DNA from: Nitrospira sp. bin75
Lineage (GTDB): Bacteria > Nitrospirota > Nitrospiria > Nitrospirales > UBA8639
Length of the DNA: 64,000 nucleotides
Assembly (NCBI GenBank): GCA_002238765.1
Contig: MPMZ01000001.1
Coordinates: forward strand, 62,001-126,000
Reading direction: 5' to 3'
A program made the position numbers and the translations under genes. The stretch's first letter is position 1, and each line of letters opens with the position of its first letter. Below the pieces are notes generated by a model. It was given only the letters and a program-made list of their open reading frames with translations, was not told the origin of the DNA and searched no databases. This document shows, piece after piece, positions 1-7,826 of this stretch.

Positions 1-418
1 TAAGAAGCCCCTCTCGGGTGCCCCTCTTGCTGTCATCCCCGACTTGATCGGGGATCCAGCGTCTTTGTTTTTTTGCATGCGGGGTGTCGCCCCCGCACGA
101 CGAGGTCCTTTTGTTTCGGCAAAAGGACCCAAAACCATGGGCGCCCGGGCGTGGCCCTTCGGGTGCCTTTGCCCCAGTCCCGATTGTTAGGGCTGCGGAA
201 CTCGCTTCGCTCAGACAGTCCTCGCCCCTCAATAGAATTTTCGGGACCGGGGCGCAGCCGCGCCCGCAGGCGCCCTCGAAATGGCGCCATGAGATGGCGC
301 TTCCTTTTTCTCTTGTCTTTATCTGTCATCCCCGACCACGATCGGGGATCCAGCGTCGTTGTCTTTGTGCATTGCTCCCTCTCCCCATTGCGGGAGAGGG
401 GTGGGGTGAGGGGGCTCC
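1..418. repeat. Non-coding repeat cluster at left edge
   Basis: No convincing gene lies here. The stretch is a mosaic of dispersed repeats. A unit containing ATCCCCGAC and GATCGGGGATCCAGCGTC occurs twice, at about 30-65 and 325-357. A GC-rich block at about 140-290 carries the phrase GGAACTCGCTTCGCTCAGAC. A palindromic unit CCCTCTCCCC...GGGAGAGGGG lies at about 368-416 and recurs near 10718. Open frames on both strands cross these repeats but have no recognisable domain or ribosome binding site. Confidence 0.6.
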
Positions 419-949
419 TTACTCCTCCACCACCTCGACGGTCATCGTCACGGGGTCCAGGGGGTTGTCCTGGGGGTCCCGTTCCATTGCCACGATCTGA
501 TCCACCACGTCCATGCCCTTCCTGACTTTCCCGAAGACGGTGTAGGTCCGGTCGAGGCTGCTCGTATCCTCCACGCAGATAAAAAACTGCGAGCCATTGT
601 CATTGACGTCACGGGTGCGATCGTCGTTGCGAGGCATCTTGGCCATGGAAACCGTGCCGCGGCGATGGGGTTGGTCGCTGGGTTCCGGAACCAGGCCGAA
701 CCCCGGTCCTCCGGTGCCGTGCAGGGTGCGATCCGGGTCTTTGCTGAGCGGGTCTCCCCCCTGGATGATAAAGCCCGGCACGACGCGGTGAAACGTTGTG
801 CCGTTATAGAAACCGATTTTAGCGAGGTTCAGAAAGTTGTCTACGTGGCGAGGCGCCACGTCCGTGTAAAACTGGATCGTGATATCGCCGAGCTTGGTGG
901 AAATGACGACTTTGGGGTTCTTTTTCTTGAAGGTCAGGGGCGCACTCAT
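419..949 (-). CDS. Peptidyl-prolyl cis-trans isomerase, cyclophilin type
   Basis: A 176-residue single-domain cyclophilin that catalyses cis/trans isomerisation of Xaa-Pro bonds. The core motif FHRVVPGFIIQGGD (about residues 53-66) contains the catalytic arginine of the family, and SQFFICVEDTSSLD and YTVFGKV form the second half of the fold. There is no signal peptide, so it is probably the cytoplasmic PpiB-like form. The start is an ATG without an obvious Shine-Dalgarno sequence. It lies in the same orientation as the MFS gene upstream, 133 bases away across a repeat. Confidence 0.93.
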   Translation of the reverse strand: MSAPLTFKKKNPKVVISTKLGDITIQFYTDVAPRHVDNFLNLAKIGFYNGTTFHRVVPGFIIQGGDPLSKDPDRTLHGTGGPGFGLVPEPSDQPHRRGTVSMAKMPRNDDRTRDVNDNGSQFFICVEDTSSLDRTYTVFGKVRKGMDVVDQIVAMERDPQDNPLDPVTMTVEVVEE

Positions 950-1035
950 CGGCGGACTGTATCAAGGCAGGCGGAGGTTCGGCAACCGTTCAACGATTGC
1001 CGTTTCCCATTGCCATCCTCGAAGGGTCTCGGCTC

Positions 1036-1077
1036 TCTACCCCTCCTATCCTCCCCTTACAAAAGGGAGGAAAAGGA
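1036..1077. repeat. CCTCCCCTT...AAGGGAGG repeat, partial copy
   Basis: A short copy of the repeat that is longer at 4321-4494, 5733-5855 and 7686-7806. CCTCCCCTT and AAAAGGGAGG form a small hairpin next to the stop codon of the MFS gene, where it might also act in 3'-end formation. Confidence 0.5.
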
Positions 1078-1082
1078 CGTGA

Positions 1083-2390
1083 TCATTCTCTCCGCGCCAG
1101 GCCGTCCGCTGGCCGGATTCCGAGCCAGCAAACCGCGCCGATGCATGCCAGGACTGCCGCGACGCCGAGTGAGGCGGTCCACCCGAATTGGTTCGCGATC
1201 CAAGGCGTGAGCGTGGGGGAGAGGGTGCCGCCCAGATTGGCGCCGGTGTTCATCACCCCGGAAAGCGTGCCGGCGTGGGCTTTGGACAGGTCCACGGTCG
1301 AACTCCAAAACGCCCCGATGGTGAAATACAGCCACCCCGCGCCCAGGGATAACAAGGCCAGGGCGGTGTAGGGTTCGTCGATGGTTGCCCCCCTGATGAT
1401 CGAGAGGGCTGCCAGGGCCATGCCCCCGGCCCCGACCCAGGGACGTTCTTTGTTTGCGCCAAAACGTCCGGACAAACGGTCCGTGACCCAGCCGCCGAGC
1501 GGACACAAGACCGTCATGGCCAGAAAGGGGCTGGCGGCGAAGAGGGCGCCGCGCAGCACACTGAAGTGTCGCACGTCCACGAGGTAGAGGTAAAACCAGG
1601 ACAGGTACACGTAGGCCACGTATCCGAAACAGGTGTAACTCAAGACCAGCCACCACACGCTTGGGGTTCGTGCAAAGGCTTTCCAGGGAACGGGTGCCGG
1701 GGTTTCCGGGTCGTTCCGCAAGGGCGTGTCGCCTCGGATCAGCGCGGCTTCTTCGACGTTGACCCGTGGATGCGTATCCGGCCGGTCCGTGGCGAACCAG
1801 TACCACAGCATGGCAATGAGGACGCCGAGGCCTCCGGCCCAGTAAAAGGCCGTCTGCCAGCCGTAATTCACCATGATCCAGGCCGTGATCGGGGGGGTGA
1901 GCGCGGATCCGACTCCGATGCCGCTGATCGTGACCGCGATGCCCAGTCCCCGCTCATGCGGGCCGCACCAATTGGCCACGGCCCGGTTGAAATTCGGCAA
2001 GGCCGCGGCTTCCCCGACGCCGATCAGGAATCGGACGATCATCAGCGATCCCCAAATGCCCGCGACTCCTGCGAGCGTCGACGACGGGGCGATGGCGGTC
2101 ATGGCCGTAAAGAGGGACCACCAGATCACGGCCAGAGTCAGGACCCTTCTCGGTCCCCATCGGTCTCCCAGCCGGCCGCCGGGGATTTGAAACAAGGCAT
2201 ACCCCAGGACGAATGCTGAAAAAATCTGCCCCATCTGCACGTTGGTCAGTCCGAGGGCTGGCATCATTTGCCTGGCCGTGACTGAAATATTGACCCTGTC
2301 GATATAGGTAATAATGCTGATTGCAAGCAGGAGGGCCAGGATCGTCCAGCGTGTGTGGGATGGCTTGCGGTCGGCTGCGGGCTGGGGCAT
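1083..2390 (-). CDS. MFS transporter, anion:cation symporter (ACS)-like
   Basis: A 435-residue inner-membrane carrier with about 12 hydrophobic segments. The first helix reads ITYIDRVNIS, followed by GYALFQIPGGRLGDRWGPRR, the loop 2-3 signature of the major facilitator superfamily and typical of the ACS subfamily (organic anion or sugar-acid carriers). The frame is open further upstream, but the ATG at 2390 is preceded by a strong GGAGGAGAG ribosome binding site, so that start is chosen. The substrate cannot be read from the sequence. It is divergent from the lysine-rich gene across about 180 bases. Confidence 0.85.
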   Translation of the reverse strand: MPQPAADRKPSHTRWTILALLLAISIITYIDRVNISVTARQMMPALGLTNVQMGQIFSAFVLGYALFQIPGGRLGDRWGPRRVLTLAVIWWSLFTAMTAIAPSSTLAGVAGIWGSLMIVRFLIGVGEAAALPNFNRAVANWCGPHERGLGIAVTISGIGVGSALTPPITAWIMVNYGWQTAFYWAGGLGVLIAMLWYWFATDRPDTHPRVNVEEAALIRGDTPLRNDPETPAPVPWKAFARTPSVWWLVLSYTCFGYVAYVYLSWFYLYLVDVRHFSVLRGALFAASPFLAMTVLCPLGGWVTDRLSGRFGANKERPWVGAGGMALAALSIIRGATIDEPYTALALLSLGAGWLYFTIGAFWSSTVDLSKAHAGTLSGVMNTGANLGGTLSPTLTPWIANQFGWTASLGVAAVLACIGAVCWLGIRPADGLARRE

Positions 2391-2569
2391 GACTTCTCTC
2401 CTCCGGTTGATGGCACTGTAACGGGGTTGGTTGGAGAATGCCAGATGGTACGTCTGTTGGTGGAAGTTACTGGTTGAAACTTGGTCTTGGTCCGTGATAG
2501 AGGGAGCTTTCCTGTATGGGCTTGGAGGCATATATCCTTTCGCCAAACAAAATCAGGAGGTAAAGGACA

Positions 2570-3454
2570 ATGGCAATGAGAGCCCGGCAAATAACCAAGA
2601 CGAAGGAGAAGAAGTCGGGGCGGTCCGTGTCCAAAGCCACGTCCAAGGTGTCGAAGCCCAAGGCGAAGGCTTCCCCTTCGACTTCAGGCGTGTTGCGCCT
2701 TACGCTCAGGACAAGCAGGGCAGGCTCAGCCAAATCGAAACCGGTGAAATCGGCCAAGACGGCTAAGAAAGATGCGCTCAAGTCCCAAACGACGAAGAAA
2801 TCCTCCAAGGTTTCCCCGAAAGAGAAGATGAAGAAAAAGACTGCGATAAAGAAGGTGTCCACCAGGAAAGCGGCCGTGAAGAAAGCGGCTGCCAAACCCT
2901 CGCCAAGACGTCCGGTCAAAGCGAAAGCGTCGGCCACGGGAAAGGCGAAAAAGGTTGCTGCCAAGAAGGTGCCTGCCAAGCCCGTCAAGCAACGTCCGGC
3001 GACCGTCAAAGGGAAAGCACCCAAGAAGGTCGCGGTAAGCCCGAAGAACGTTGCCAAGCCGGTCCCGGCACCGGACGCGAAGGCCGTGCCGCCGGTGAAG
3101 AGCCTCTCGTCCGTTGACGTGGCGGCGGAGTCCCTTCGACAGGGCTCAGGACAGGCTCAAGACGTGACTGCCGACGTGGTCCTTGACTCACCCTTCGACA
3201 GGGCTCAGGACAGGCTCGAATCGGATTTATCCGGATTCGATGATGAGCCGGCCGATGAGTTTTCTGCCGACCTGGACGATGACATGTCCGGGGATATTTC
3301 CGGTGACTTTGATGAAGACGCGGGATTCGGTTCCCTTGCCGAAGACCGCGATGATGATTTGACCGAAGATTTGTCCGAGGAGCTGGAAGCCGAGAAATAT
3401 TTCAGGGAAGCGGAGGCGGGATTGGATGACGACGACTTGCCGCGTGGGTGGTAA
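2570..3454 (+). CDS. Bipartite lysine-rich / acidic protein, histone H1-like N-terminus
   Basis: A 294-residue hypothetical protein with two opposite halves. Residues 1 to about 175 are rich in Lys, Ala, Pro and Ser with repeated KKxAAKK-type stretches, like bacterial H1-like nucleoid proteins. Residues from about 200 on are strongly acidic (Asp, Glu). The start has a good AGGAGG site 9-10 bases upstream. Three copies of a dispersed repeat lie inside the frame (2675-2716, 3132-3156, 3191-3215) and encode odd islands such as TSGVLRLTLRTS and FDRAQDRLES. A DNA- or RNA-binding role for the basic half is inference from composition only. Confidence 0.7.
   Translation: MAMRARQITKTKEKKSGRSVSKATSKVSKPKAKASPSTSGVLRLTLRTSRAGSAKSKPVKSAKTAKKDALKSQTTKKSSKVSPKEKMKKKTAIKKVSTRKAAVKKAAAKPSPRRPVKAKASATGKAKKVAAKKVPAKPVKQRPATVKGKAPKKVAVSPKNVAKPVPAPDAKAVPPVKSLSSVDVAAESLRQGSGQAQDVTADVVLDSPFDRAQDRLESDLSGFDDEPADEFSADLDDDMSGDISGDFDEDAGFGSLAEDRDDDLTEDLSEELEAEKYFREAEAGLDDDDLPRGW
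2675..2716 (+). repeat. Dispersed CCTTCGAC...GCTCAGGACA repeat inside the lysine-rich gene
   Basis: A longer copy of the family-A dispersed repeat with an insert containing GGCGTGTTGCGCCTTACG. The same extended form occurs at about 10770-10832, and in reverse at 6713-6770. It is read in frame here. Confidence 0.75.
3132..3156 (+). repeat. Dispersed CCCTTCGACAGGGCTCAGGACAGGC repeat, in frame
   Basis: The 25-base core of family A. An identical core follows at 3191-3215, so two copies lie 59 bases apart in the same gene and are translated in different phases. Confidence 0.8.
3191..3215 (+). repeat. Second copy of the 25-base dispersed repeat
   Basis: Identical to the copy at 3132-3156. It marks the junction between the basic and acidic halves of the encoded protein. 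Confidence 0.8.
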
Positions 3455-3554
3455 GGGGACGGTGAAACGTCTTTCGCGAAAGGCGAACGTCGAGAGACAG
3501 GATGCGCAAACGACGATCCCGGTGAGATCGACGTGGATCTAAAAGGAGAATTGG

Positions 3555-4214
3555 ATGTCTGAAGTTGAAGGCTTACCACGCATTGGAGAAAATGCCCCGG
3601 ATTTTTCCGCGGTCACCACGCTGTCTCAGGATTTTGGATTCAGCGCTTGGCAAGAGCAGGATTGGGTCGTCTTCTTCTCCCATCCCGCGGATTTTACGCC
3701 CGTCAGCACCACGGAATTGGTGGAATTTGCCCGTCGTCACGAGGACTTCAAGAAGAAAGGCGTCAAGTTGCTCGGAGTCAGTGTCGACAGCATCCATGCC
3801 CATCTGGCCTGGCTTGCGAATATCAAGGAGAAACTGGGTGTGACGATTCCCTATCCCCTGGTGGCGGACGTTGATATGCAGGTGGCCCGGCTCTACGGCA
3901 TGATCCATCCCGGGGCCAGTGCGACCGCCACGGTCCGTGCCGTGTTTGTGATTGATCCCAAACGCGTGATCCAGGCCTTGATCTACTACCCGTTGAACGC
4001 CGGGCGGAACGTGGACGAAGTCCTCCGGTTGGTTACGGCCCTACAAACGGCCGGCACCTTGTCGTGCGTGACTCCGGTCAATTGGCAAGAGGGTGACAAA
4101 GTGGTGGTGCCTCCGCCCAGAACGGTTGAGGAAGTCGAGGAACGGCTCAGCCATTCCGACCGGGAAGTCAAAGATTTTTACCTCACCCTGAAAGATCCGA
4201 AACCGCAAGCCTGA
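3555..4214 (+). CDS. Peroxiredoxin of the Prx6/1-Cys type with Ser at the catalytic position
   Basis: A 219-residue AhpC/TSA-fold protein, full length for the Prx6 subfamily, with C-terminal domain (TPVNWQEGDKVVVPPP). Family members reduce peroxides through a cysteine in PxxxTxxC. Here the motif reads HPADFTPVSTTE, so residue 51 is Ser (AGC) where Cys (TGC) is expected. The conserved Arg128 of the active site is present (TVRAVFVID). The only cysteine in the protein is Cys171 near the C-terminal domain. The start has a GGAG site. The fold assignment is secure. Peroxidase activity by the normal mechanism is doubtful. Confidence 0.9.
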   Translation: MSEVEGLPRIGENAPDFSAVTTLSQDFGFSAWQEQDWVVFFSHPADFTPVSTTELVEFARRHEDFKKKGVKLLGVSVDSIHAHLAWLANIKEKLGVTIPYPLVADVDMQVARLYGMIHPGASATATVRAVFVIDPKRVIQALIYYPLNAGRNVDEVLRLVTALQTAGTLSCVTPVNWQEGDKVVVPPPRTVEEVEERLSHSDREVKDFYLTLKDPKPQA

Positions 4215-4521
4215 GGCCGGGTCATCCTCGACTGGAGAATGCCGTTTCTCCAACACCCTTCGCTCGCGTCTGCAATATCGCTGTCGGGTTACGCTCCACG
4301 AACCCAACCTACGGTCTCTCATTTCCTCCCCTTTGTAAGGGGAGGCTAGGTGGGGTAGAGTTGATCGCTCACGGAGTACGAGGGTTTGCTGTTCTACCGG
4401 CAGGTTCTACCTCCCAACTTTTCCCTCTTCGGAAAAAGTTCCCGTCCTTACCCTTCGACTTCGCTCAGGGCGGGCAAAGGAGGGGAAGTGAAAGTGTGTC
4501 AACTTTTTCCCCTAGCATCTC
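4215..4521. repeat. Intergenic repeat cluster upstream of the pentapeptide-type gene
   Basis: No gene is seen. The stretch contains a unit resembling GGGTTACGCTCC...AACCTACGG (about 4285-4315), a CCTCCCCTTTGTAAGGGGAGG hairpin with the tail CTAGGTGGGGTAGAG (about 4324-4361), a CTTTTCCCTCTTCGGAAAAAG hairpin (about 4419-4440) and a family-A core at 4451-4475. The same modules recur together upstream of scpA and of the FAD oxidoreductase. Confidence 0.7.
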
Positions 4522-5610
4522 ATGAGGTTAATGCCACCGTCCGCATGGTTCGTGAGCCTTCTCTGCGTGGTCATCTGGATCGTGGGGTCGGGCATGTCCT
4601 GGGGGGTGTGCCGGGTCGAAGAGGGGACGGACCCTCGGGTGATGGTTCGCGAATTGAAAGGCACCTGTGGCGACGAGGACCGGCGCGCGCTGGCCGTTTC
4701 GGCGGACGACGTGTTGACGACCTTGCAGCAGGGTAGAGGGGTGGTGTTGAAAGGGGTCACGCTCGCGGGCGACCTGCCCTTGGACCGGTTGAGACTTCAA
4801 CCTTTTGACCCCGGGTTGGTCCGCCACGCGGCGATCGCCGAACGTATCGAAGCCGAGCGGGTGTCCGCGGTCCACGTCATTGACGGGCCTTTCATTCTTG
4901 AAGACGTGGAGGTGCAGGGCATTCTTGCGACGAATCTCATCGAGCCCGGGTACGTGGTGGTCCGTGGGCCGGTGAGCCTGCGAGGCAGCACCATCCGGCA
5001 ATCCATGGACTTCTCCCGGATGGTCTTCCTGGATCGAGCCGATTTTTCCGGCATGCACATCGGCCATGAGGGCTTCTTTATTCGAGCCATGTTTGCCCGG
5101 GATGCCGATTTTACCGGCACGTCGTTTGGCACTCATTCCCGGTTTCATCAGGCCCGGTTTCTGGGGAAGGCTGCGTTTACGGGAGCGCGGTTTCACGGCC
5201 TCGCGGAATTCCTGGAAGTCTCTTTTCGGGAGGACGCCGAGTTTGCGCGTGCCAGGTTTCTTCAGGGGACGGGCTTTTCCGGGAGCCGGTTTCACAAAAC
5301 GCTGGATTTGTCCGGGGCGCGGTTCGAGCGTGAAGTGTATTTTCGATTTACCGAGTATCAGGGTGATGCGGATTTTCACCGGGCCCTGTTTCGCAACACG
5401 GCGGATTTTACGGAAGCCCGGTTTCGCGGAGCCGTCGATTTTCGAGAGGCGGTCTTCGAGTACCCTCACCTGGTTTCCGGCGTCGATCTTCCCGACGATG
5501 TCAGGGAGGGAGGCACGAACGTCCGGGATCGCGATTTCCTTTTGCTGTTCTTCGTCCTGGCTCTGCTGGGGTTAGTGCTGCTGGCGGTCTGGAAGAAAAA
5601 AGCCCGGTGA
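4522..5610 (+). CDS. Exported pentapeptide-type repeat protein with C-terminal membrane anchor
   Basis: A 362-residue protein. Residues 1 to about 28 form a signal peptide or anchor (hydrophobic LLCVVIWIVGSG). From about residue 165 to 310 phenylalanines recur at alternating spacings of 5 and 6 residues, as in ADFTGTSF, SRFHQARF, AAFTGARF and AEFLEVSF, giving an 11-residue period. This matches the F-centred variant of pentapeptide repeats, which build a right-handed beta-helix. A hydrophobic helix FVLALLGLVLLAVW followed by KKKAR ends the protein, so the helix domain probably sits in the periplasm tethered to the inner membrane. The molecular function is unknown. Confidence 0.75.
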   Translation: MRLMPPSAWFVSLLCVVIWIVGSGMSWGVCRVEEGTDPRVMVRELKGTCGDEDRRALAVSADDVLTTLQQGRGVVLKGVTLAGDLPLDRLRLQPFDPGLVRHAAIAERIEAERVSAVHVIDGPFILEDVEVQGILATNLIEPGYVVVRGPVSLRGSTIRQSMDFSRMVFLDRADFSGMHIGHEGFFIRAMFARDADFTGTSFGTHSRFHQARFLGKAAFTGARFHGLAEFLEVSFREDAEFARARFLQGTGFSGSRFHKTLDLSGARFEREVYFRFTEYQGDADFHRALFRNTADFTEARFRGAVDFREAVFEYPHLVSGVDLPDDVREGGTNVRDRDFLLLFFVLALLGLVLLAVWKKKAR

Positions 5611-5732
5611 GTGCGCCGCCGCGGGAGGTGGCCTCTACACCATCTCGATCCACAAGATATAGAAGTTTCTATTGCCTCTGTCCACTAAAAGTGGTATACC
5701 AAATGTGACAACCTTGCGCGCTTCTTTTTGTC

Positions 5733-5855
5733 TTTTCCTCCCCTTTGTAAGGGGAGGTTAGGTGGGGTAGAGACCGAACGTCGGGGACGACAAATGCCTC
5801 TACCTCCCAACTTTTCCTCTTCGGAAAAAGTTCCCGTCCTTACAAAGGAGGGGAA
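5733..5855. repeat. Composite intergenic repeat before scpA
   Basis: A TTTCCTCCCCTTTGTAAGGGG hairpin, the tail TTAGGTGGGGTAGAG, then TACCTCCCAACTTTTC...GGAAAAAGTTCCCGTCC and TTACAAAGGAGGGG. It is nearly the same modular order as at 4324-4494 and 7686-7806. The final GGAGGGG is more than 20 bases from the scpA ATG, too far to serve as its ribosome binding site. Confidence 0.7.
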
Positions 5856-5875
5856 CAGAAGTTGCCGGTGGTATC

Positions 5876-6691
5876 ATGGAACAGGTCGAAACCGCATACG
5901 AGGTGAAGCTTGAGGCCTTCAATGGTCCACTCGATCTGTTGCTCCACCTCATTCGCAAGCATGAAATCAATATCTACGATATCCCTATTGCCCTGATCAC
6001 CCGGCAATATCTCGAGTATCTTCAAATCATGAAGGAACTCAATCTCTCATTCGCCGGTGAGTTTTTAGTGATGGCCGCGACCCTGATCCATATCAAGTCT
6101 CGCACACTGCTCCCGCAGGAACCGGGGCCGGAGCCGTGTGACGAGGAAGGCGAAGATCCGCGGAGTGAGTTGGTGCGCCGGCTCGTCGAGTACCAGCAGT
6201 TCAAGGAAGTCGCCGGCCGGCTATCCGACCAGGAACGCGTGTGGCGGCAGATGTTCCAACGGGAGCCGGAACCGAACCCGCCGCTCAGGGAAGTGTTTCC
6301 CGACGACGTGCAGGTCTTTGACCTCCTGAGCGCCCTGCAGGACGTCCTGGCGCAGACCACCGCATCTTCCGGGCTGGAGTTCACCCCGGATACCGTGACG
6401 GTTCAGGACCGTATCAATAGTGTGATCGAACGCCTGGAAGAGACCCCGGCCATCAGCTTTACCGAGTTGTTTGAGGGTGAGACCAATCGATTGACGGTGA
6501 TCGTCACGTTCTTGGCGTTGTTGGAACTCGTGCGGATGAGGCTGGTTCGTCTGACGCAAACGGATTTCGGGGGGGCCATTCGGATTACCCGCACGTTTCT
6601 CGCGTGGCAACCTGACGGTGATGGCGCGCCGCCCCAGGAAATGAACAATGGTGACCACAATGGAGGTTTCAATGGAAACGGAATCCTCTGA
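5876..6691 (+). CDS. scpA: Segregation and condensation protein A (kleisin)
   Basis: A 271-residue kleisin subunit that bridges the heads of the SMC dimer and binds ScpB in chromosome condensation and segregation. The N-terminal signature FNGPLDLLLHLIRKHEINIYDIPIALITRQYLEYL is unmistakable (about residues 13-47), followed by FLVMAATLIHIKSRTLLP. The winged-helix C-terminal part includes SFTELFEGETNRLTVIVTFLALLELVRM. Its 3' end overlaps scpB by about 44 bases, which suggests translational coupling. Confidence 0.95.
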   Translation: MEQVETAYEVKLEAFNGPLDLLLHLIRKHEINIYDIPIALITRQYLEYLQIMKELNLSFAGEFLVMAATLIHIKSRTLLPQEPGPEPCDEEGEDPRSELVRRLVEYQQFKEVAGRLSDQERVWRQMFQREPEPNPPLREVFPDDVQVFDLLSALQDVLAQTTASSGLEFTPDTVTVQDRINSVIERLEETPAISFTELFEGETNRLTVIVTFLALLELVRMRLVRLTQTDFGGAIRITRTFLAWQPDGDGAPPQEMNNGDHNGGFNGNGIL

Positions 6692-7511
6692 CAAGACACA
6701 TATGCCTGCCCCGCCTGTCCTGAGCGTAAGGCGCAACGCGCCTGAAGTCGAAGGAAGCGAAGTCGAAGGGACCGAGGCCGTGGATTCGGCCCCGGATCCT
6801 TCCCTCCAGTCCATGAACGGGGATGCGCCGGGTGAGCGTCCTGAGAATGAAGGTCCGGGTCTCGCCGATGGATTGAGTGAGCAGGAACTCAAGGGGATCA
6901 TCGAAGCGCTGTTATTCGTGTCCCCCGATCCCCTTCTTCTCGATAAAGTCACCACGGTGTTGGCGGGACCACCCAAGGTGGCGGTGCATAACGCCATGAA
7001 GGCCCTTCAGCATGATTATGACCAGGAAGGCCGTGGCCTCCAGATCGTCGAGTTGGCCGGGGGCTACGTCATGATCACACGATCCGATTGCGCCCCGTGG
7101 ATCACCAAGCTCAATAAGGTCAAGGCTTCCGCTAAAGTGTCCCGTTCCGCCTTGGAGACCCTGGCGATCATTGCGTATAAACAACCGATCATGCGTGCGG
7201 AGATCGAGCAGATCCGCGGGGTCGAAACGTCGAGCGTGTTGCGGACGTTGCTGGACCAAAAACTCATCCGCATCGTCGGGCGCAAGGACATCCCCGGCCG
7301 TCCGATCCTGTATGGCACGTCCAAGGTCTTCCTGCAAAAATTCGGGCTTCGGGATCTCCGGGATTTGCCGCCCCTTCGTGACTTCGCCGCACTGGGGCAG
7401 GGAGAAAATCCCGAACTCTTCGAAGAACTCTCGCCCGGTCATGATCAAGCCGGCGCCGATCCGGTCGTCCAGGAACCCACCCGGGAGTATCCCGAACCCG
7501 TCGCCACGTAG
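6648..7511 (+). CDS. scpB: Segregation and condensation protein B
   Basis: Up to 287 residues. ScpB dimers bind the ScpA kleisin in the SMC complex. Two winged helices follow from about residue 84 (IIEALLFVSPDPLLLDKV), with the typical ETLAIIAYKQPIMRAEIEQIRGV and LIRIVGRKDIPGRPILYGTS. The N-terminus is extended by about 75 residues, part of which is encoded by the dispersed repeat at 6713-6770 (PPVLSVRRNAPEVEG). The start is uncertain: 6648 and 6660 are in frame within scpA, and neither has a strong ribosome binding site. Confidence 0.92.
   Translation: MVTTMEVSMETESSDKTHMPAPPVLSVRRNAPEVEGSEVEGTEAVDSAPDPSLQSMNGDAPGERPENEGPGLADGLSEQELKGIIEALLFVSPDPLLLDKVTTVLAGPPKVAVHNAMKALQHDYDQEGRGLQIVELAGGYVMITRSDCAPWITKLNKVKASAKVSRSALETLAIIAYKQPIMRAEIEQIRGVETSSVLRTLLDQKLIRIVGRKDIPGRPILYGTSKVFLQKFGLRDLRDLPPLRDFAALGQGENPELFEELSPGHDQAGADPVVQEPTREYPEPVAT
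6713..6770 (-). repeat. Extended family-A repeat inside the scpB 5' end
   Basis: The reverse complement of the extended repeat seen at 2675-2716 and about 10780-10832, plus a further GAAGTCGAAGGG unit. It is read in frame in the variable N-terminal tail of ScpB, upstream of the conserved domain. Confidence 0.75.
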
Positions 7512-7540
7512 GAGCGGTGTCTGCCTTGCTTCCGAAGTTG

Positions 7541-7806
7541 ACGTAGGCCGGATTAGCCCTTCGACTACGCTCAGGACAGGCGTAGCGTAATCCGACCTGC
7601 CGGATCTCTTCCCTTTCCAAACCATCGACGTTCTCGATATAGTTCCCTCTACACTTGCGTGAAGAACGCGCTCTTCCCGAATTTTTTCCCTCCCTTTTGT
7701 AAGGGGAGGCTAGGTGGGGTAGAACCAAACGTCCATGAAGCATGAGAGATGTCTTGGTCATAGCCTCTACTTCCCCTTGCCCCTTCTTACAAAGGAGGGG
7801 CAAAGA
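7541..7806. repeat. Repeat cluster between scpB and the FAD oxidoreductase
   Basis: The 315-base gap holds repeats and no visible gene. A family-A core with arms (GGCCGGATTAG...GCGTAGCGTAATCCGAC) covers 7541-7596. A composite CCTCCCTTTTGTAAGGGGAGG module runs over about 7686-7806 and ends in ACAAAGGAGGGG. The pair of modules mirrors the gaps before the pentapeptide-type gene and scpA. Confidence 0.7.
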
Positions 7807-7826
7807 TAAGGTGCAATTGTCAACGA

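Noticed and set aside
73-525. Overlapping open frames on both strands in the first 500 bases
   Set aside because: They translate dispersed repeats and the reverse of the cyclophilin gene, with Arg/Pro-rich nonsense composition.
3132-3215. Possible CRISPR-like spacing of repeats
   Set aside because: Only two identical 25-base units, inside a gene, and the family is dispersed throughout the window with irregular spacing. No cas genes.
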